A program made the position numbers and the translations under genes. Shown one piece after another: positions 26,182 through 37,108 of a stretch of 64,000 nucleotides of DNA. How positions within the stretch are numbered: the stretch's first letter is position 1; every line of letters begins with the position of its first letter. Source of the stretch: Alphaproteobacteria bacterium (lineage in GTDB: Bacteria; Pseudomonadota; Alphaproteobacteria; Micropepsales; Micropepsaceae). Location: NCBI GenBank assembly GCA_017308475.1, contig JAFKEU010000013.1, positions 1 to 64,000 on the forward strand, written 5' to 3'. Below the pieces are notes generated by a model. That model searched no databases. It saw only the letters and a list, made by a program, of their open reading frames with translations, and was not told the DNA's origin.

Positions 26182-26903
26182 TGGGTCAGAAGGTCAATCC
26201 CACGGGCCTGCGCCTGGGCATCAACCGCACCTGGGACTCGCGCTGGTACGCGGGCAAGCGGGAATATGGCAAACTGCTGCAGGAAGACATCCAGATCCGC
26301 GAGTATCTCAGCGACAAGCTGAAGGCTGCCGGCGTCTCCCGCATCGTCATCGAGCGTCCGCACAAGAAGTGCCGCGTCACCATCCACTCGGCTCGTCCGG
26401 GTGTAGTGATCGGCAAGAAGGGCGCCGACATCGAAAAGCTCAAGAGCGACGTCCAGAAATACACGGACGACGAAGTGCACCTGAACATCGTCGAGATCCG
26501 CAAGCCGGAAATCGACGCCAAGCTGGTGGCCGAGAACATTGCCCAGCAGTTGGAGCGCCGTGTCGCCTTCCGTCGCGTGATGAAGCGGGCGGTGCAGACC
26601 GCGATGCGTCTGGGCGCACTGGGCATCCGCATCACCTGCTCTGGCCGCCTGGGCGGCGCGGAAATCGCGCGTGTGGAATGGTACCGCGAAGGCCGCGTGC
26701 CGTTGCACACCCTGCGCGCCGATATCGATTATGGCATCGCCACTGCCTTCACCACTTATGGGACCTGCGGCGTCAAGGTCTGGATCTTCAAGGGCGAGAT
26801 CATGGAGCATGATCCCTTCGCCACTGAGAAGCGACAGGCCGGCGAGGCCGAAGGCCAGGGCCGCCCGCAGCGCGAGCGTCAGCCCGCGTCGGCCGCCGAG
26901 TAA
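26181..26903 (+). CDS. rpsC: 30S ribosomal protein S3
   Basis: 240 residues. The KH domain ([15 protein letters not shown]) and the C-terminal S3 domain ([21 protein letters not shown]) are intact. It forms part of the mRNA entry tunnel with helicase activity. The tail is Glu/Arg/Gln-rich. Confidence 0.98.
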   Translation: MGQKVNPTGLRLGINRTWDSRWYAGKREYGKLLQEDIQIREYLSDKLKAAGVSRIVIERPHKKCRVTIHSARPGVVIGKKGADIEKLKSDVQKYTDDEVHLNIVEIRKPEIDAKLVAENIAQQLERRVAFRRVMKRAVQTAMRLGALGIRITCSGRLGGAEIARVEWYREGRVPLHTLRADIDYGIATAFTTYGTCGVKVWIFKGEIMEHDPFATEKRQAGEAEGQGRPQRERQPASAAE

Positions 26904-26915
26904 AAGAGAAGAACC

Positions 26916-27329
26916 ATGCTGTCACCCAAGCGCACGAAATTTCGCAAGCAGTTCAAGGGACGCATCCATGGCGCGGCCAAGGCTGGCACCACGCTGGCTT
27001 TTGGCGCCTATGGCCTGAAGGCGCTGGAGCCCGAGCGGCTGAACGCGCGCGAAATCGAAGCCGCGCGCCGCGCCATCACCCGCCAGATGAAGCGCGCCGG
27101 CCGCGTGTGGATCCGTGTTTTTCCGGACGTTCCGGTGTCCAAAAAGCCCGCCGAAGTGCGCATGGGCTCAGGCAAGGGCGCGCCGGAATTCTGGGTGGCA
27201 AAGGTAAAGCCGGGCCGCATTCTGTTCGAGATTGACGGCGTGGACGAGGTGACGGCCCGCGAAGCGATGCGCCTGGGCCAGGCCAAGCTGTCGATCGCGA
27301 CCAAATTCGTTGCCCGAGCCCTGGTCTAG
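26916..27329 (+). CDS. rplP: 50S ribosomal protein L16
   Basis: 137 residues. The start [16 protein letters not shown] and the arginine loop region [20 protein letters not shown] are diagnostic. It lies near the A-site tRNA. Confidence 0.98.
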   Translation: MLSPKRTKFRKQFKGRIHGAAKAGTTLAFGAYGLKALEPERLNAREIEAARRAITRQMKRAGRVWIRVFPDVPVSKKPAEVRMGSGKGAPEFWVAKVKPGRILFEIDGVDEVTAREAMRLGQAKLSIATKFVARALV

Positions 27330-27340
27330 AGAGAGTTACG

Positions 27341-27604
27341 ATGGCTAAGAAAGCTGCAAAGACCGCGAAGAAGAAGGCCGCCGCCGCCAAGGCGTCGAGC
27401 AAGGCCGAGGACTTTCGCGCCAAGACCGCCGATGAGCTGAACGCCCAGCTGTCCGGCCTGAAGAAGGAGCAGTTCAATCTGCGCTTTCAGCGGGCCAATG
27501 GCCAGGTTGAGAATACCGGCCGTATCCGCACGCTGCGCCGCGATATCGCGCGCATCCAGACCGTCCTCACCGAGCAGCGCCGCGCTGCCCAGACCAAGGC
27601 GTAA
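27341..27604 (+). CDS. rpmC: 50S ribosomal protein L29 with a Lys/Ala N-terminal extension
   Basis: 87 residues, compared with about 63-70 usual. The core starts near residue 23 ([28 protein letters not shown]). The first 22 residues are Lys/Ala repeats. The ATG at 27341 has a GAGAG-type site upstream, and no other start sits close to the core, so the extension is probably real. Confidence 0.95.
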   Translation: MAKKAAKTAKKKAAAAKASSKAEDFRAKTADELNAQLSGLKKEQFNLRFQRANGQVENTGRIRTLRRDIARIQTVLTEQRRAAQTKA

Positions 27605-27608
27605 GACC

Positions 27609-27848
27609 ATGCCGAAGCGAATTCTTCAGGGTACCGTCGTTTCCGACAAGAACGCCAAGACTGTCGTGGTCCAGGTGGAGCGCCGCTTCACCCACCCGGT
27701 GATGGGCAAGACCGTGCGCCGGTCGAAGAAGTACCACGCCCATGACGAAAAGGGTGAATTCAAGGTGGGCGATGTCGTCCGCATTCAGGAAACCCGGCCA
27801 CTTTCCAAGCTGAAGAGCTGGGAAGTGCTGGAACGCGTCGGCAAGTAG
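27609..27848 (+). CDS. rpsQ: 30S ribosomal protein S17
   Basis: 79 residues starting [20 protein letters not shown] at the ATG 4 nt after the rpmC stop. The frame is open further upstream through rpmC, but homology begins here. It is the last gene of the S10 block. Confidence 0.97.
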   Translation: MPKRILQGTVVSDKNAKTVVVQVERRFTHPVMGKTVRRSKKYHAHDEKGEFKVGDVVRIQETRPLSKLKSWEVLERVGK

Positions 27849-27869
27849 CGGCGCGAAGGGAGCAGAGTC

Positions 27870-28238
27870 ATGATTCAGATGCAAACTGAGCTCGATGTCG
27901 CCGACAACAGTGGCGCCAAGAGCGTTATGTGCATCAAGGTGCTGGGCGGCTCACACCGCCGCTACGCCGATGTGGGCGACATCATCGTCGTCAGCGTGAA
28001 GGAAGCCATTCCGCGCGGCCGCGTGAAGAAGGGTGAGGTTCTGAAGGCCGTGGTCGTGCGTACCGCCAAGGGCGTGCGCCGTCCCGACGGCAGCCTGATC
28101 CGCTTCGACGGCAATGCCGCGGTTCTGGTCAACGCCCAGGGCGAGCCGATCGGCACCCGCATCTTCGGGCCGGTTACCCGCGAGCTTCGCGCCAAGAACC
28201 AGATGAAGATCATTTCGCTCGCGCCGGAGGTCCTCTAG
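27870..28238 (+). CDS. rplN: 50S ribosomal protein L14
   Basis: 122 residues, the exact usual length. It starts [17 protein letters not shown] and ends in [20 protein letters not shown] sequence. It forms an intersubunit bridge. It is the first gene of the spc block, and rplX starts immediately after its stop. Confidence 0.98.
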   Translation: MIQMQTELDVADNSGAKSVMCIKVLGGSHRRYADVGDIIVVSVKEAIPRGRVKKGEVLKAVVVRTAKGVRRPDGSLIRFDGNAAVLVNAQGEPIGTRIFGPVTRELRAKNQMKIISLAPEVL

Positions 28239-28553
28239 ATGAGCAATATCCGCAAGGGCGACAACGTCGTGGTCCTGACCGGCCGCGACAAGGGCAAAAA
28301 GGGTTCGGTACTCAAGGTCTTCCCAAAGGAGACCAAGGCGCTTGTCCAAGGCGTGAACGTCGTTAAGCGTCACCAGCGCCAGACGCAGCGCCAGCAGGCC
28401 GGGATCGTGACCAAGGAGGCCCCGGTCCATCTTTCGAATATCGCGCATGTCGACCCCAAGACGGGCAAGGCGACGCGCATTGGTTTCAAGACGCTGGGCG
28501 ACGGTCGCAAGGTCCGTTTCGCCAAGAAGTCGGGTGAGGTCATCGATGTCTGA
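28239..28553 (+). CDS. rplX: 50S ribosomal protein L24
   Basis: 104 residues with an N-terminal KOW motif ([19 protein letters not shown]) and the signature [10 protein letters not shown]. It is an early assembly protein near the tunnel exit. The 3' end overlaps the preferred rplE start by 8 nt. Confidence 0.97.
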   Translation: MSNIRKGDNVVVLTGRDKGKKGSVLKVFPKETKALVQGVNVVKRHQRQTQRQQAGIVTKEAPVHLSNIAHVDPKTGKATRIGFKTLGDGRKVRFAKKSGEVIDV

Positions 28554-29223
28554 GGCAGGTACCAGCAAGAACCCCAAGGAAGCGGCCAAGGCCGCTGCCA
28601 AGGCGGACAAGGCGAACAAGCGCCGCGAAGTCAATACCGGCACCGCCGTCGCGCTGGGCGAGCACGCGCGCGAAGCCGGCTATGTGCCGCGCTTCAAGAA
28701 GCGCTACAGCGAAACCATCAAGCCCGCCCTGATGGAAAAGTTTGGCTACAAGAACGCCATGCAGGTGCCAAAACTCAACAAGGTCGTGCTGAACATCGGC
28801 GCGGGTGAGGCGGCCAGCGACGGCAAGAAGATTCAACAGGCGCTGAATGACCTAACCGCCATCGCCGGCCAGAAGGCCGTGGCCACCCGCGCCAAGAAGG
28901 CCATCGCGTCCTTCAAGATCCGCGAAGGCCTGCCGATCGGCGCCAAGGTCACGCTGCGCGGCGACCAGATGTACGAGTTCGTCGATCGTCTGATCACCAC
29001 CGCGCTGCCGCGCGTGCGCGACTTCCGCGGCATCAGCGGCAAGAGCTTTGACGGTCGCGGCAACTATGCCATGGGCCTGAAGGAACACATCGTTTTCGTC
29101 GAGATCGACTACGACAAGACCGAGACCGTGTGGGGCATGGATATCGTCTTCAACACGACTGCGAAGACCGACGCGGAAGCCAAGGCGCTTCTCGAAGGCT
29201 TCCAGCTCCCGTTTACCAACTGA
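28546..29223 (+). CDS. rplE: 50S ribosomal protein L5, with a probable N-terminal extension
   Basis: 225 residues from the ATG at 28546, which overlaps rplX and has GTGAGG upstream. The L5 core ([32 protein letters not shown], in pieces) only begins near residue 48. An internal GTG at 28684 would give exactly the usual 179 residues. I prefer the ATG because the intervening DNA is coding-like (Lys/Ala-rich, as in L22 and L29) and otherwise a 130-nt gap would break the packed operon. The question is open. L5 binds 5S rRNA. Confidence 0.9.
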   Translation: MSEAGTSKNPKEAAKAAAKADKANKRREVNTGTAVALGEHAREAGYVPRFKKRYSETIKPALMEKFGYKNAMQVPKLNKVVLNIGAGEAASDGKKIQQALNDLTAIAGQKAVATRAKKAIASFKIREGLPIGAKVTLRGDQMYEFVDRLITTALPRVRDFRGISGKSFDGRGNYAMGLKEHIVFVEIDYDKTETVWGMDIVFNTTAKTDAEAKALLEGFQLPFTN

Positions 29224-29230
29224 GGCTGCC

Positions 29231-29536
29231 ATGGCGAAAACGAGCCAGATCAACCGCAACAAGAAGCGCGAAAAGCTGGTGGCGCAGTACGCCGCCAAGC
29301 GCGCCGCGCTCAAGGCCCAGGCCGAGGACGAAAAGCTGCCGCAGGAGGAGCGCTTTGCCGCGCGCCTGAAGCTGGCCAAGCTGCCGCGCAATTCGTCCAA
29401 GGTTCGCATTCATCACCGCTGCGAACTATCGGGACGTCCCAAGGGCTATTACCGCAAGATCAAGATGAGCCGTATCGCGCTGCGGTCGCTGGGTAATTTC
29501 GGGCAGATTCCCGGCATGACCAAGGCGAGCTGGTAA
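29231..29536 (+). CDS. rpsN: 30S ribosomal protein S14 (zinc-free type)
   Basis: 101 residues, the long form without the CxxC zinc pairs of the short form. It ends with the head-binding signature [19 protein letters not shown] then [15 protein letters not shown]. Confidence 0.97.
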   Translation: MAKTSQINRNKKREKLVAQYAAKRAALKAQAEDEKLPQEERFAARLKLAKLPRNSSKVRIHHRCELSGRPKGYYRKIKMSRIALRSLGNFGQIPGMTKASW

Positions 29537-29548
29537 GGAGAGCTACCC

Positions 29549-29941
29549 ATGATCATCGATCCGATTGGCGATCTTCTTACCCGCATCCGCAATGGCCAGC
29601 TGCGTCGCAGCAGCAAGGTGCATTCGCCCAACTCGCGCCTGCGCGTGCGCCTGCTCGACGTGCTGGCGGCCGAAGGCTATATCCGCGGCTATGCCGAAGT
29701 GGAGGTCAAGGGTCACCGCGAGCTGGAAATCGAGCTCAAATATCACGAAGGCCAGCCGGTGATCCGCGAGATCAAGCGCGTTTCCACCCCCGGCCGCCGA
29801 GTCTATTCCTCTGTCAGCGATCTGAAACCGCACCGCCAGGGCCTTGGCGTGTCGATCCTCTCCACGCCCCAGGGCGTGATGACCGACGCCTCCGCCCGCG
29901 AGAAGAATGTCGGCGGCGAAGTTCTCTGCCAGGTGTTCTAA
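29549..29941 (+). CDS. rpsH: 30S ribosomal protein S8
   Basis: 130 residues. It starts [17 protein letters not shown] and ends with the RNA-binding signature [27 protein letters not shown]8 is the spc-operon translational repressor in E. coli; no target site was identified here. Confidence 0.97.
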   Translation: MIIDPIGDLLTRIRNGQLRRSSKVHSPNSRLRVRLLDVLAAEGYIRGYAEVEVKGHRELEIELKYHEGQPVIREIKRVSTPGRRVYSSVSDLKPHRQGLGVSILSTPQGVMTDASAREKNVGGEVLCQVF

Positions 29942-29951
29942 GGAGCAAGCG

Positions 29952-30485
29952 ATGTCCCGTATTGGCAAGAAGCCGGTAGCACTGCCCAAGGGCGTCACCG
30001 CCTCCATCGACGGCCAGACCGTGAAGGTCAAGGGCCCGAAGGGCGAGCTGTCCGTGAAGCTGGTTCCCGAAGTCTCGGTGTCGGTGGGTGACACCGGCAT
30101 CAGCGTGGCGCCGCGCAAGGAAATGGAGCGTGCGCCGCAGATGTGGGGCCTGTCGCGCACCCTGGTGAACAACCTGGTCACGGGGGTGACCACCGGCTTC
30201 TCGCAGAAGCTGGAGATACAGGGTGTCGGCTACCGCGCCGCGGTCCAGGGAAAGACTCTGAACCTGCAGCTCGGCTTCAGCCACGATGTGCCCTATGCGA
30301 TCCCGGAAGGCATCACCATCACCACCGAAAAGCCGACTCTGATCACCGTTTCGGGCATTGACAAGCAGCTGGTGGGCCAGGTCGCCGCGGAGATCCGCGG
30401 CTGGCGTCCGCCGGAGCCCTACAAGGGCAAGGGCGTCCGCTACGAAGGCGAGTATGTCCGCCGCAAGGAAGGCAAGAAGAAGTAA
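29952..30485 (+). CDS. rplF: 50S ribosomal protein L6
   Basis: 177 residues from the ATG at 29952 preceded by AAGGAG. The start [15 protein letters not shown] and the C-terminal signature [19 protein letters not shown] are typical. The upstream open frame is a shadow through rpsH. Confidence 0.97.
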   Translation: MSRIGKKPVALPKGVTASIDGQTVKVKGPKGELSVKLVPEVSVSVGDTGISVAPRKEMERAPQMWGLSRTLVNNLVTGVTTGFSQKLEIQGVGYRAAVQGKTLNLQLGFSHDVPYAIPEGITITTEKPTLITVSGIDKQLVGQVAAEIRGWRPPEPYKGKGVRYEGEYVRRKEGKKK

Positions 30486-30486
30486 G

Positions 30487-30834
30487 ATGAGCACGAACCT
30501 CTTCGACAAGCGCAAGTCGCGCAACCGTCACCGCCTGACCACCCACGGCACCCGTCCGCGCCTGTCGGTGTTCCGCTCGGGCAAGCACATCTACGCCCAG
30601 GTGATCGATGACGCCCAGGCGCGCACCCTGGCCTCCGCCTCGACCAACGAGAAGGACGGCAAGTCCACAAAGTCCTGGAACGTGGAAGCCGCCGGCGAGG
30701 TGGGCAAGAAGATCGCCGAGCGCGCCAAGGCAGCCGGTGTCACTCAGGTCATGTTCGACCGTGGCGGTTACATCTATCACGGCCGCATCAGGGCGCTGGC
30801 AGACGCGGCGCGTGAAGGCGGCCTCGAGTTTTAA
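30487..30834 (+). CDS. rplR: 50S ribosomal protein L18
   Basis: 115 residues from the ATG one nucleotide after the rplF stop ([17 protein letters not shown]). It binds 5S rRNA with L5. The C-terminus [19 protein letters not shown] is diagnostic. Confidence 0.97.
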   Translation: MSTNLFDKRKSRNRHRLTTHGTRPRLSVFRSGKHIYAQVIDDAQARTLASASTNEKDGKSTKSWNVEAAGEVGKKIAERAKAAGVTQVMFDRGGYIYHGRIRALADAAREGGLEF

Positions 30835-30895
30835 GGAGTTCATGGCGCAGCGTATGAACCAATCGACGCTCCGCTTTAGAAGGTAAGGATAAGGC

Positions 30896-31495
30896 ATGGC
30901 ACGCGAAGGACAGCAGCGGGACTCCAAGGAAGGCGGACGTGAGCGCGGCCGCGGCCGGGGGCGCGACAGGGAAGAGCAGGGCAGCGACCTGATCGACAAG
31001 CTGGTGCACATCAATCGTGTCGCCAAGGTCGTGAAGGGTGGCCGCCGCTTCGGCTTCGCTGCGCTGGTCGTGGTGGGCGACGGCAATGGCCGCGTCGGCT
31101 TTGGCCATGGCAAGGCGCGTGAAGTGCCTGAAGCCATCCGCAAGGCGACGGACGACGCCAAAAAGGCCATGATCCGCGTGCCCCTGAAGGACGGCCGCAC
31201 CCTGCACCATGAAGTGCGTGGCCACCATGGCGCGGGCAAGGTGGTGGTGCGTCCGGCTCCGGCCGGTACAGGCATCATCGCCGGCGGCCCGATGCGTGCG
31301 GTGTTCGAAGCGCTGGGCGTGGGTGATGTTGTGTCCAAATCGCTGGGCACCTCCAACCCCTACAACATGGTGCGCGCCACGTTCGATGCGCTGACGAACC
31401 AGCAGAGCCCGCGCATGGTCGCCCAGCGCCGCGGCCGCAGCGTGTCGGAAATCCTGGCCCGCCGCGAAGACGCGCCCGCCGAAGCCAGCGCGTAA
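30896..31495 (+). CDS. rpsE: 30S ribosomal protein S5
   Basis: 199 residues. The N-terminus is rich in Arg, Gly and Glu for about 28 residues before the family start ([20 protein letters not shown]). The C-terminal domain has [18 protein letters not shown]. It influences decoding accuracy and mRNA entry. Confidence 0.97.
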   Translation: MAREGQQRDSKEGGRERGRGRGRDREEQGSDLIDKLVHINRVAKVVKGGRRFGFAALVVVGDGNGRVGFGHGKAREVPEAIRKATDDAKKAMIRVPLKDGRTLHHEVRGHHGAGKVVVRPAPAGTGIIAGGPMRAVFEALGVGDVVSKSLGTSNPYNMVRATFDALTNQQSPRMVAQRRGRSVSEILARREDAPAEASA

Positions 31496-31507
31496 GGAAC
31501 CCATATC

Positions 31508-31702
31508 ATGGCCGAGAAGAAAACCCTGACCGTCCGCCAGATCCGCAGCGCCAACCGCAAGCCGGACATCCAGGCGCAGACCCTGCGCGGCCTGGGCCTG
31601 GGCAAGATCCGCCGTACTCGCACGCTGGAGGACACGCCTTCGGTGCGCGGCATGATCAACGCCGTCAAACACCTCGTCGAGATCGTCGAAGAGAAGAAGT
31701 AA
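31508..31702 (+). CDS. rpmD: 50S ribosomal protein L30
   Basis: 64 residues, usual length, with [18 protein letters not shown] and the signature [18 protein letters not shown]. It sits between rpsE and rplO as in other proteobacteria. Confidence 0.97.
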   Translation: MAEKKTLTVRQIRSANRKPDIQAQTLRGLGLGKIRRTRTLEDTPSVRGMINAVKHLVEIVEEKK

Positions 31703-31706
31703 TTGA

Positions 31707-31741
31707 ATGGCCGGGCCGCGTCGTTTGGGCTGCCCGGTCAT
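31707..31741. repeat. Palindromic repeat inside the spc operon (rpmD-rplO gap)
   Basis: ATGGCCGGGC (31707-31716) pairs with GCCCGGTCAT (31732-31741), 10 bp with one G-U. Read on the minus strand it is GTCATGACCGGGC...GCCCGGCCAT, the same design as the copies at 2442, 59851, 60942 and 60984. No T tract follows, so full termination is unlikely. Confidence 0.65.
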
Positions 31742-31756
31742 GACAGGAGTTAGGCA

Positions 31757-32308
31757 ATGAAACTCAACCAGATCGCCAACAATCCCGGTGCCCACAAGCG
31801 CAAGGACAAGCTGGGCCGCGGCTCCTCCTCGGGGTTGGGCAAGACCTCCGGCCGAGGCGTCAAGGGTGCCAAGGCCCGTACCGGAAACCAGGTACACGGC
31901 TTCGAAGGCGGCCAGATGCCACTGCACATGCGCATGCCCAAGCGTGGCTTCAACAACATCTTTGCCAACGACTTCTCGGAAGTGAACCTGGGCCGCCTGC
32001 AAAAGGCGATCGACGACAAGCGTCTGGATGCTTCCGCCAGGATCACCGAAGAGGTCCTGCGCAAGGCCGGCCTGGCCCACAAGAGTCGCGACGGCGTGCG
32101 CCTGCTGGCCAAGGGCGAGATCAAGACGAAGATCGACATCGAAGTGGCCGGCGCCAGTGCCTCTGCCCGCGAAGCGGTCGAAAAGAGCGGTGGCAGTGTG
32201 ACCACAACCTTCACCAAGAAGGTTCATGGCAACAAGAAGGGCGAGCCGGGCAAGCGCCAGAAGCGCCGCGCCGACTCCGCTGCCAAGCGCGCGGCCCGCA
32301 AGGCGTAA
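31757..32308 (+). CDS. rplO: 50S ribosomal protein L15
   Basis: 183 residues, longer than the usual 144-160 because of a Lys/Arg/Ala tail. The core has [22 protein letters not shown] and [18 protein letters not shown]. It is a late assembly protein near the tunnel. Confidence 0.97.
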   Translation: MKLNQIANNPGAHKRKDKLGRGSSSGLGKTSGRGVKGAKARTGNQVHGFEGGQMPLHMRMPKRGFNNIFANDFSEVNLGRLQKAIDDKRLDASARITEEVLRKAGLAHKSRDGVRLLAKGEIKTKIDIEVAGASASAREAVEKSGGSVTTTFTKKVHGNKKGEPGKRQKRRADSAAKRAARKA

Positions 32309-32315
32309 GATTTAC

Positions 32316-32349
32316 GGCCCGCTCCGCCTCGAAATGGCGGGGCGGGGCC
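32316..32349 (+). promoter_or_regulatory. Stable hairpin between rplO and secY
   Basis: GGCCCGCTCCGCC (32316-32328) pairs with GGCGGGGCGGGGCC (32336-32349) with one bulged base. No T run follows. It could attenuate transcription between the ribosomal genes and the less needed secY-adk. Confidence 0.55.
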
Positions 32350-32412
32350 CTATATGAGGGCGGGTATTTCCGGGCCGGCCGTCATGGTCCGGCGCGATCT
32401 GGGAGCAGCCTG

Positions 32413-33749
<1,337 letters not shown>

Positions 33750-33753
<4 letters not shown>

Positions 33754-34328
33754 ACCTGGTATTGTTCGGACCTCCGGGGGCGGGGAAGGGCACGCAGGCG
33801 AAAATTCTCAAGGAGACACGGGGCCTGCCCCAGCTTTCGACCGGTGACATGCTGCGCGCCGCCATTGCCGAGGGCACGCCGCTGGGCACACGCTGCAAGG
33901 CGTTGCTGGACAAGGGCGAGTTGGTGCCTGACGAAGTGGTGATCGATATCATCGCCCAGCGCTATGACCAGCCGGACTGTGCTGGGGGTGCGGTCTTCGA
34001 TGGCTTTCCCCGCACGATCCCCCAGGCCGAGGCCCTGGACGCCATGCTGGCCGCGCGCGGCAAGAGGATCGACCTGGTGCTGGAACTGAAGGTGGATGAT
34101 TCGGTCCTGCTCTCCCGGGTGGAAGCGCGCATCAAGGCCGGCGGCGTCCTGCGAAGCGACGACACGCCTGAAACGCTGCGCTACCGGCTGGGTGTCTACT
34201 ACAAGAACACCGCCCCGCTGATCGATTATTACCGTCGCCAAGGCAAGCTGAAGACGGTCGACGGGATGGCCCCGGTCGATGCCGTGACCAGCCAGATCGC
34301 TGCCGTCCTGGACGCGGTCCCCGCCTAG
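33750..34328 (+). CDS. adk: Adenylate kinase, short-LID type
   Basis: 192 residues. The P-loop FGPPGAGKGTQAK and the AMP-binding STGDMLR and DGFPRT motifs are present. The LID is reduced to about ten residues (KAGGVLRSDDTPE), the short form common in alphaproteobacteria. The start is TTG at 33750, overlapping the secY stop as TTGA, so translation is probably coupled. It makes 2 ADP from ATP and AMP. Confidence 0.95.
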
Positions 34329-34431
34329 AGTTCCCGCGTGTTTCCACAGGTTCCGTGGCGGCGCAACTGACCAGATTTGCCCTCGGAGGCTAGCCCAAAC
34401 AGAGCATGCGACAATTATTCCCGTCCAGCCA

Positions 34432-34459
34432 TTGACGGGAGGGGGGCCATTCCTATAAT
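34432..34459 (+). promoter_or_regulatory. Near-consensus promoter of the rpsM-rpsK-rpoA-rplQ operon
   Basis: TTGACG (34432-34437) and a perfect TATAAT (34454-34459) are separated by 16 nt. It lies in the 276-nt gap after adk and points towards rpsM, leaving about 140 nt of leader. It gives the alpha operon its own start, independent of the spc operon. Confidence 0.75.
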
Positions 34460-34604
34460 CCGCGCCCTCGCGACAGATTTTCCTGTCATTTCCGGCTTTT
34501 GGGACGCGTTTGCGCAGCGGCCCGGGGCCGGGTTTGGCCGGGAAGATGTATATACCAATTATGGTAACAAAATCAACGGCTTAAAAGCCATCCGGAGAAC
34601 ACTC

Positions 34605-34982
34605 GTGGCACGTATTGCCGGCGTCAATATCCCGACCCAGAAGCGTGTGGAAATCGCCCTGCGCTATATCCACGGAATCGGGCCCCACACCGCCAAGAAC
34701 ATCATCAGCCAGCTGGGAATCGACCCGGCCCGCCGCGTCAGCGACCTGACCGAGTCCGAGGTCATCCAGATCCGCGAAACCATCGACCGCGACTATCTGG
34801 TTGAAGGCGACCTGCGCCGCGATGTTGCGATGAATATCAAGCGCCTGATGGATCTGGGCTGCTACCGGGGCCTGCGTCACCGCAAGGGCCTTCCCGTGCG
34901 CGGCCAGCGCACCCACACCAACGCCCGCACGCGCAAGGGTCCCGCCAAGGCGATCGCCGGCAAGAAGAAAGTGACCAAGTAA
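34605..34982 (+). CDS. rpsM: 30S ribosomal protein S13
   Basis: 125 residues from a GTG start preceded by CGGAGA (34592-34597). It begins [18 protein letters not shown] and ends with the signature [22 protein letters not shown]. The frame is open upstream to 34377, but that part covers the promoter and leader and shows no homology. Confidence 0.96.
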   Translation: MARIAGVNIPTQKRVEIALRYIHGIGPHTAKNIISQLGIDPARRVSDLTESEVIQIRETIDRDYLVEGDLRRDVAMNIKRLMDLGCYRGLRHRKGLPVRGQRTHTNARTRKGPAKAIAGKKKVTK

Positions 34983-34983
34983 G

Positions 34984-35382
34984 ATGGCCGAAGCCAAGGG
35001 CAAGGGTGCCCGCACCCGCAAGAAAGAAAAGAAGAATGTTGTGGTGGGTGTGGCGCATGTCGCCGCCACCTTCAACAACACCATCGTCACCATCACCGAC
35101 GCGCAGGGCAACGCCGTCAGCTGGTCGAGCGCCGGCATGATGGGCTTCAAGGGCAGCCGAAAGTCCACGCCCTATGCCGCCCAGATGGCGGCCGAAGACG
35201 CTGGCCGCAAGGCGGTCGAACACGGCATGCGCACCCTGGAAGTGGAAGTTTCCGGTCCGGGCTCGGGCCGTGAATCGGCGCTGCGCGCGCTGCAGGCGGT
35301 GGGCCTGGTCGTCACCTCGATCCGCGATGTGACCCCCATTCCCCACAATGGCTGCCGGCCGCCCAAGCGCCGCCGCGTCTAA
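34984..35382 (+). CDS. rpsK: 30S ribosomal protein S11
   Basis: 132 residues, one nucleotide after rpsM. It has the conserved [16 protein letters not shown] and the C-terminal [16 protein letters not shown]. It forms part of the mRNA exit platform. Confidence 0.98.
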   Translation: MAEAKGKGARTRKKEKKNVVVGVAHVAATFNNTIVTITDAQGNAVSWSSAGMMGFKGSRKSTPYAAQMAAEDAGRKAVEHGMRTLEVEVSGPGSGRESALRALQAVGLVVTSIRDVTPIPHNGCRPPKRRRV

Positions 35383-35501
35383 GGTTTGAAGCAGGAGCGA
35401 AGGCGGAAGCCGGAGCGACCATAGAAAATATTCGGACGTAACCATCTACCCGTCGCACGTATGGGCCTGGTCCGACAGGTCCGGGACACGATGAGGAAAA
35501 C

Positions 35502-36518
35502 ATGTTTCAGAAAAACTGGCAGGAACTGATCAAGCCGCAGAAGCTCAAGACCGATGCCGGGCACGAGCCGGGCCGCGTCGCCACCATCGTCGCCGAACCG
35601 CTGGAGCGCGGCTTCGGTCTGACCCTGGGCAATTCGCTGCGCCGCGTGCTGCTGTCCTCGCTGCAGGGCGCCGCCATCACCGCTATCTCGATCGAGGGCG
35701 TCCTGCACGAATTCTCCTCGATTCAGGGCGTGCGCGAAGACGTCACCGACATCGTCCTGAACGTGAAGATGATCGCACTGCGCATGCATGCCGAAGGTCC
35801 CAAGCGCGTCAGCCTGCGCAAGCAGGGTCCGGGCGAGGTGAGGGCCGGCGACATCCAGGCCACATCCGACATCGAAGTGCTCAATCCCGATCTCGTCATC
35901 TGCACGCTGGACGAGAAGGTCGATTTTCGCATGGAGCTGACGGTCAATACCGGCAAGGGCTATGTACCCGCCGACCGCAATCGCCCGGAAGACGCGCCCA
36001 TCGGCCTGATCCCGGTCGATAGCCTGTTCAGCCCGGTAAAGAAGGTCTCCTACAAGGTGGAGAACACCCGCGAAGGCCAGATCCTGGATTACGACAAGCT
36101 GACCCTGACGGTGGAAACCAACGGCGCCGTGACCCCGGACAATGCCGTCGCCTATGCTGCGCGCATCCTGCAGGACCAGCTCCAGGTCTTCATCAACTTC
36201 GAAGAGCCGCAGCTGCGTACCACCGAAGAGGCCAAGCCGGACCTCGCCTTCAACCCCGTCCTGCTCAAGAAGGTGGACGAGCTGGAACTGTCGGTGCGTT
36301 CGGCCAACTGCCTGAAGAACGACAACATCGTTTATATCGGCGACCTGATCCAGAAGACCGAGGCGGAGATGCTGCGCACCCCGAACTTCGGCCGCAAGTC
36401 GCTGAACGAGATCAAGGCGGTTCTGGCCGAGATGGGCCTGCACCTGGGCATGGAAGTGCCTGGCTGGCCGCCGGAGAATATCGAAGATCTCGCCAAGCGC
36501 TACGAAGACCAATACTGA
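35502..36518 (+). CDS. rpoA: RNA polymerase alpha subunit
   Basis: 338 residues. The N-terminal assembly domain has [23 protein letters not shown]. The C-terminal domain (about 250-320) has [16 protein letters not shown] and [21 protein letters not shown], which contact UP elements and activators. A 119-nt gap separates it from rpsK. Confidence 0.98.
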   Translation: MFQKNWQELIKPQKLKTDAGHEPGRVATIVAEPLERGFGLTLGNSLRRVLLSSLQGAAITAISIEGVLHEFSSIQGVREDVTDIVLNVKMIALRMHAEGPKRVSLRKQGPGEVRAGDIQATSDIEVLNPDLVICTLDEKVDFRMELTVNTGKGYVPADRNRPEDAPIGLIPVDSLFSPVKKVSYKVENTREGQILDYDKLTLTVETNGAVTPDNAVAYAARILQDQLQVFINFEEPQLRTTEEAKPDLAFNPVLLKKVDELELSVRSANCLKNDNIVYIGDLIQKTEAEMLRTPNFGRKSLNEIKAVLAEMGLHLGMEVPGWPPENIEDLAKRYEDQY

Positions 36519-36538
36519 TCTCTTAGAAAGCCATCGCC

Positions 36539-36961
36539 ATGCGTCACGGAAACCAAGGCCGCAAGTTCAACCGCACCGCCTCTCACCGCAAGGCGATGTG
36601 GGGCAACATGACCGCCGCCCTCATCAAGCATGAGCAGATCAAGACCACGCTGCCCAAGGCGAAAGACCTTCGCCCCGTGATCGAGAAGCTGGTCACTCTG
36701 TCGCGCCGCGGCAAGACCGACCTGCATGCCCGTCGCCAGGCACTGGCCCAGATCAAGGACGCTGATCAGGTGACCAAGCTGTTCGACGTGATCGGTCCGC
36801 GCTATGCCGGCCGCCCCGGCGGATACACCCGCGTGCTGCGCTGCGGCTTCCGTCACGGCGACAATGCGCCGATGGCGATCATCGAATTCATCGACCGCGA
36901 CACCGCCGCCAAGGGCCAGGATTCCGGTCCGGTGGAAGTTTCGGAAGAGGCGGAAGACTGA
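36539..36961 (+). CDS. rplQ: 50S ribosomal protein L17
   Basis: 140 residues. It starts [21 protein letters not shown] and has a Ser/Glu-rich tail. It closes the alpha operon. An imperfect stem (GGAAAGTG...CACTTCTCC) and then a strong terminator follow. Confidence 0.97.
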   Translation: MRHGNQGRKFNRTASHRKAMWGNMTAALIKHEQIKTTLPKAKDLRPVIEKLVTLSRRGKTDLHARRQALAQIKDADQVTKLFDVIGPRYAGRPGGYTRVLRCGFRHGDNAPMAIIEFIDRDTAAKGQDSGPVEVSEEAED

Positions 36962-37051
36962 TCTTCGCCCGCGTGGCCGGACGGAAAGTGTTTTGCACTT
37001 CTCCTGGCCGATGTTGCGGGCCTGAATTTTGCCACGGTCTGAGCTAGATTC

Positions 37052-37079
37052 AAGGGCGGCAGTGATGCCGCCCTTTTTC
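37052..37079 (+). terminator. Rho-independent terminator of the alpha operon
   Basis: AAGGGCGGC (37052-37060) and GCCGCCCTT (37067-37075) form a perfect 9-bp stem around AGTGAT, followed by TTTC and with T's inside the 3' arm. It ends the ribosomal cluster about 90 nt after rplQ. Confidence 0.92.
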
Positions 37080-37108
37080 ATTCGACCTCTTTTCACCCGG
37101 ATTGGCGC

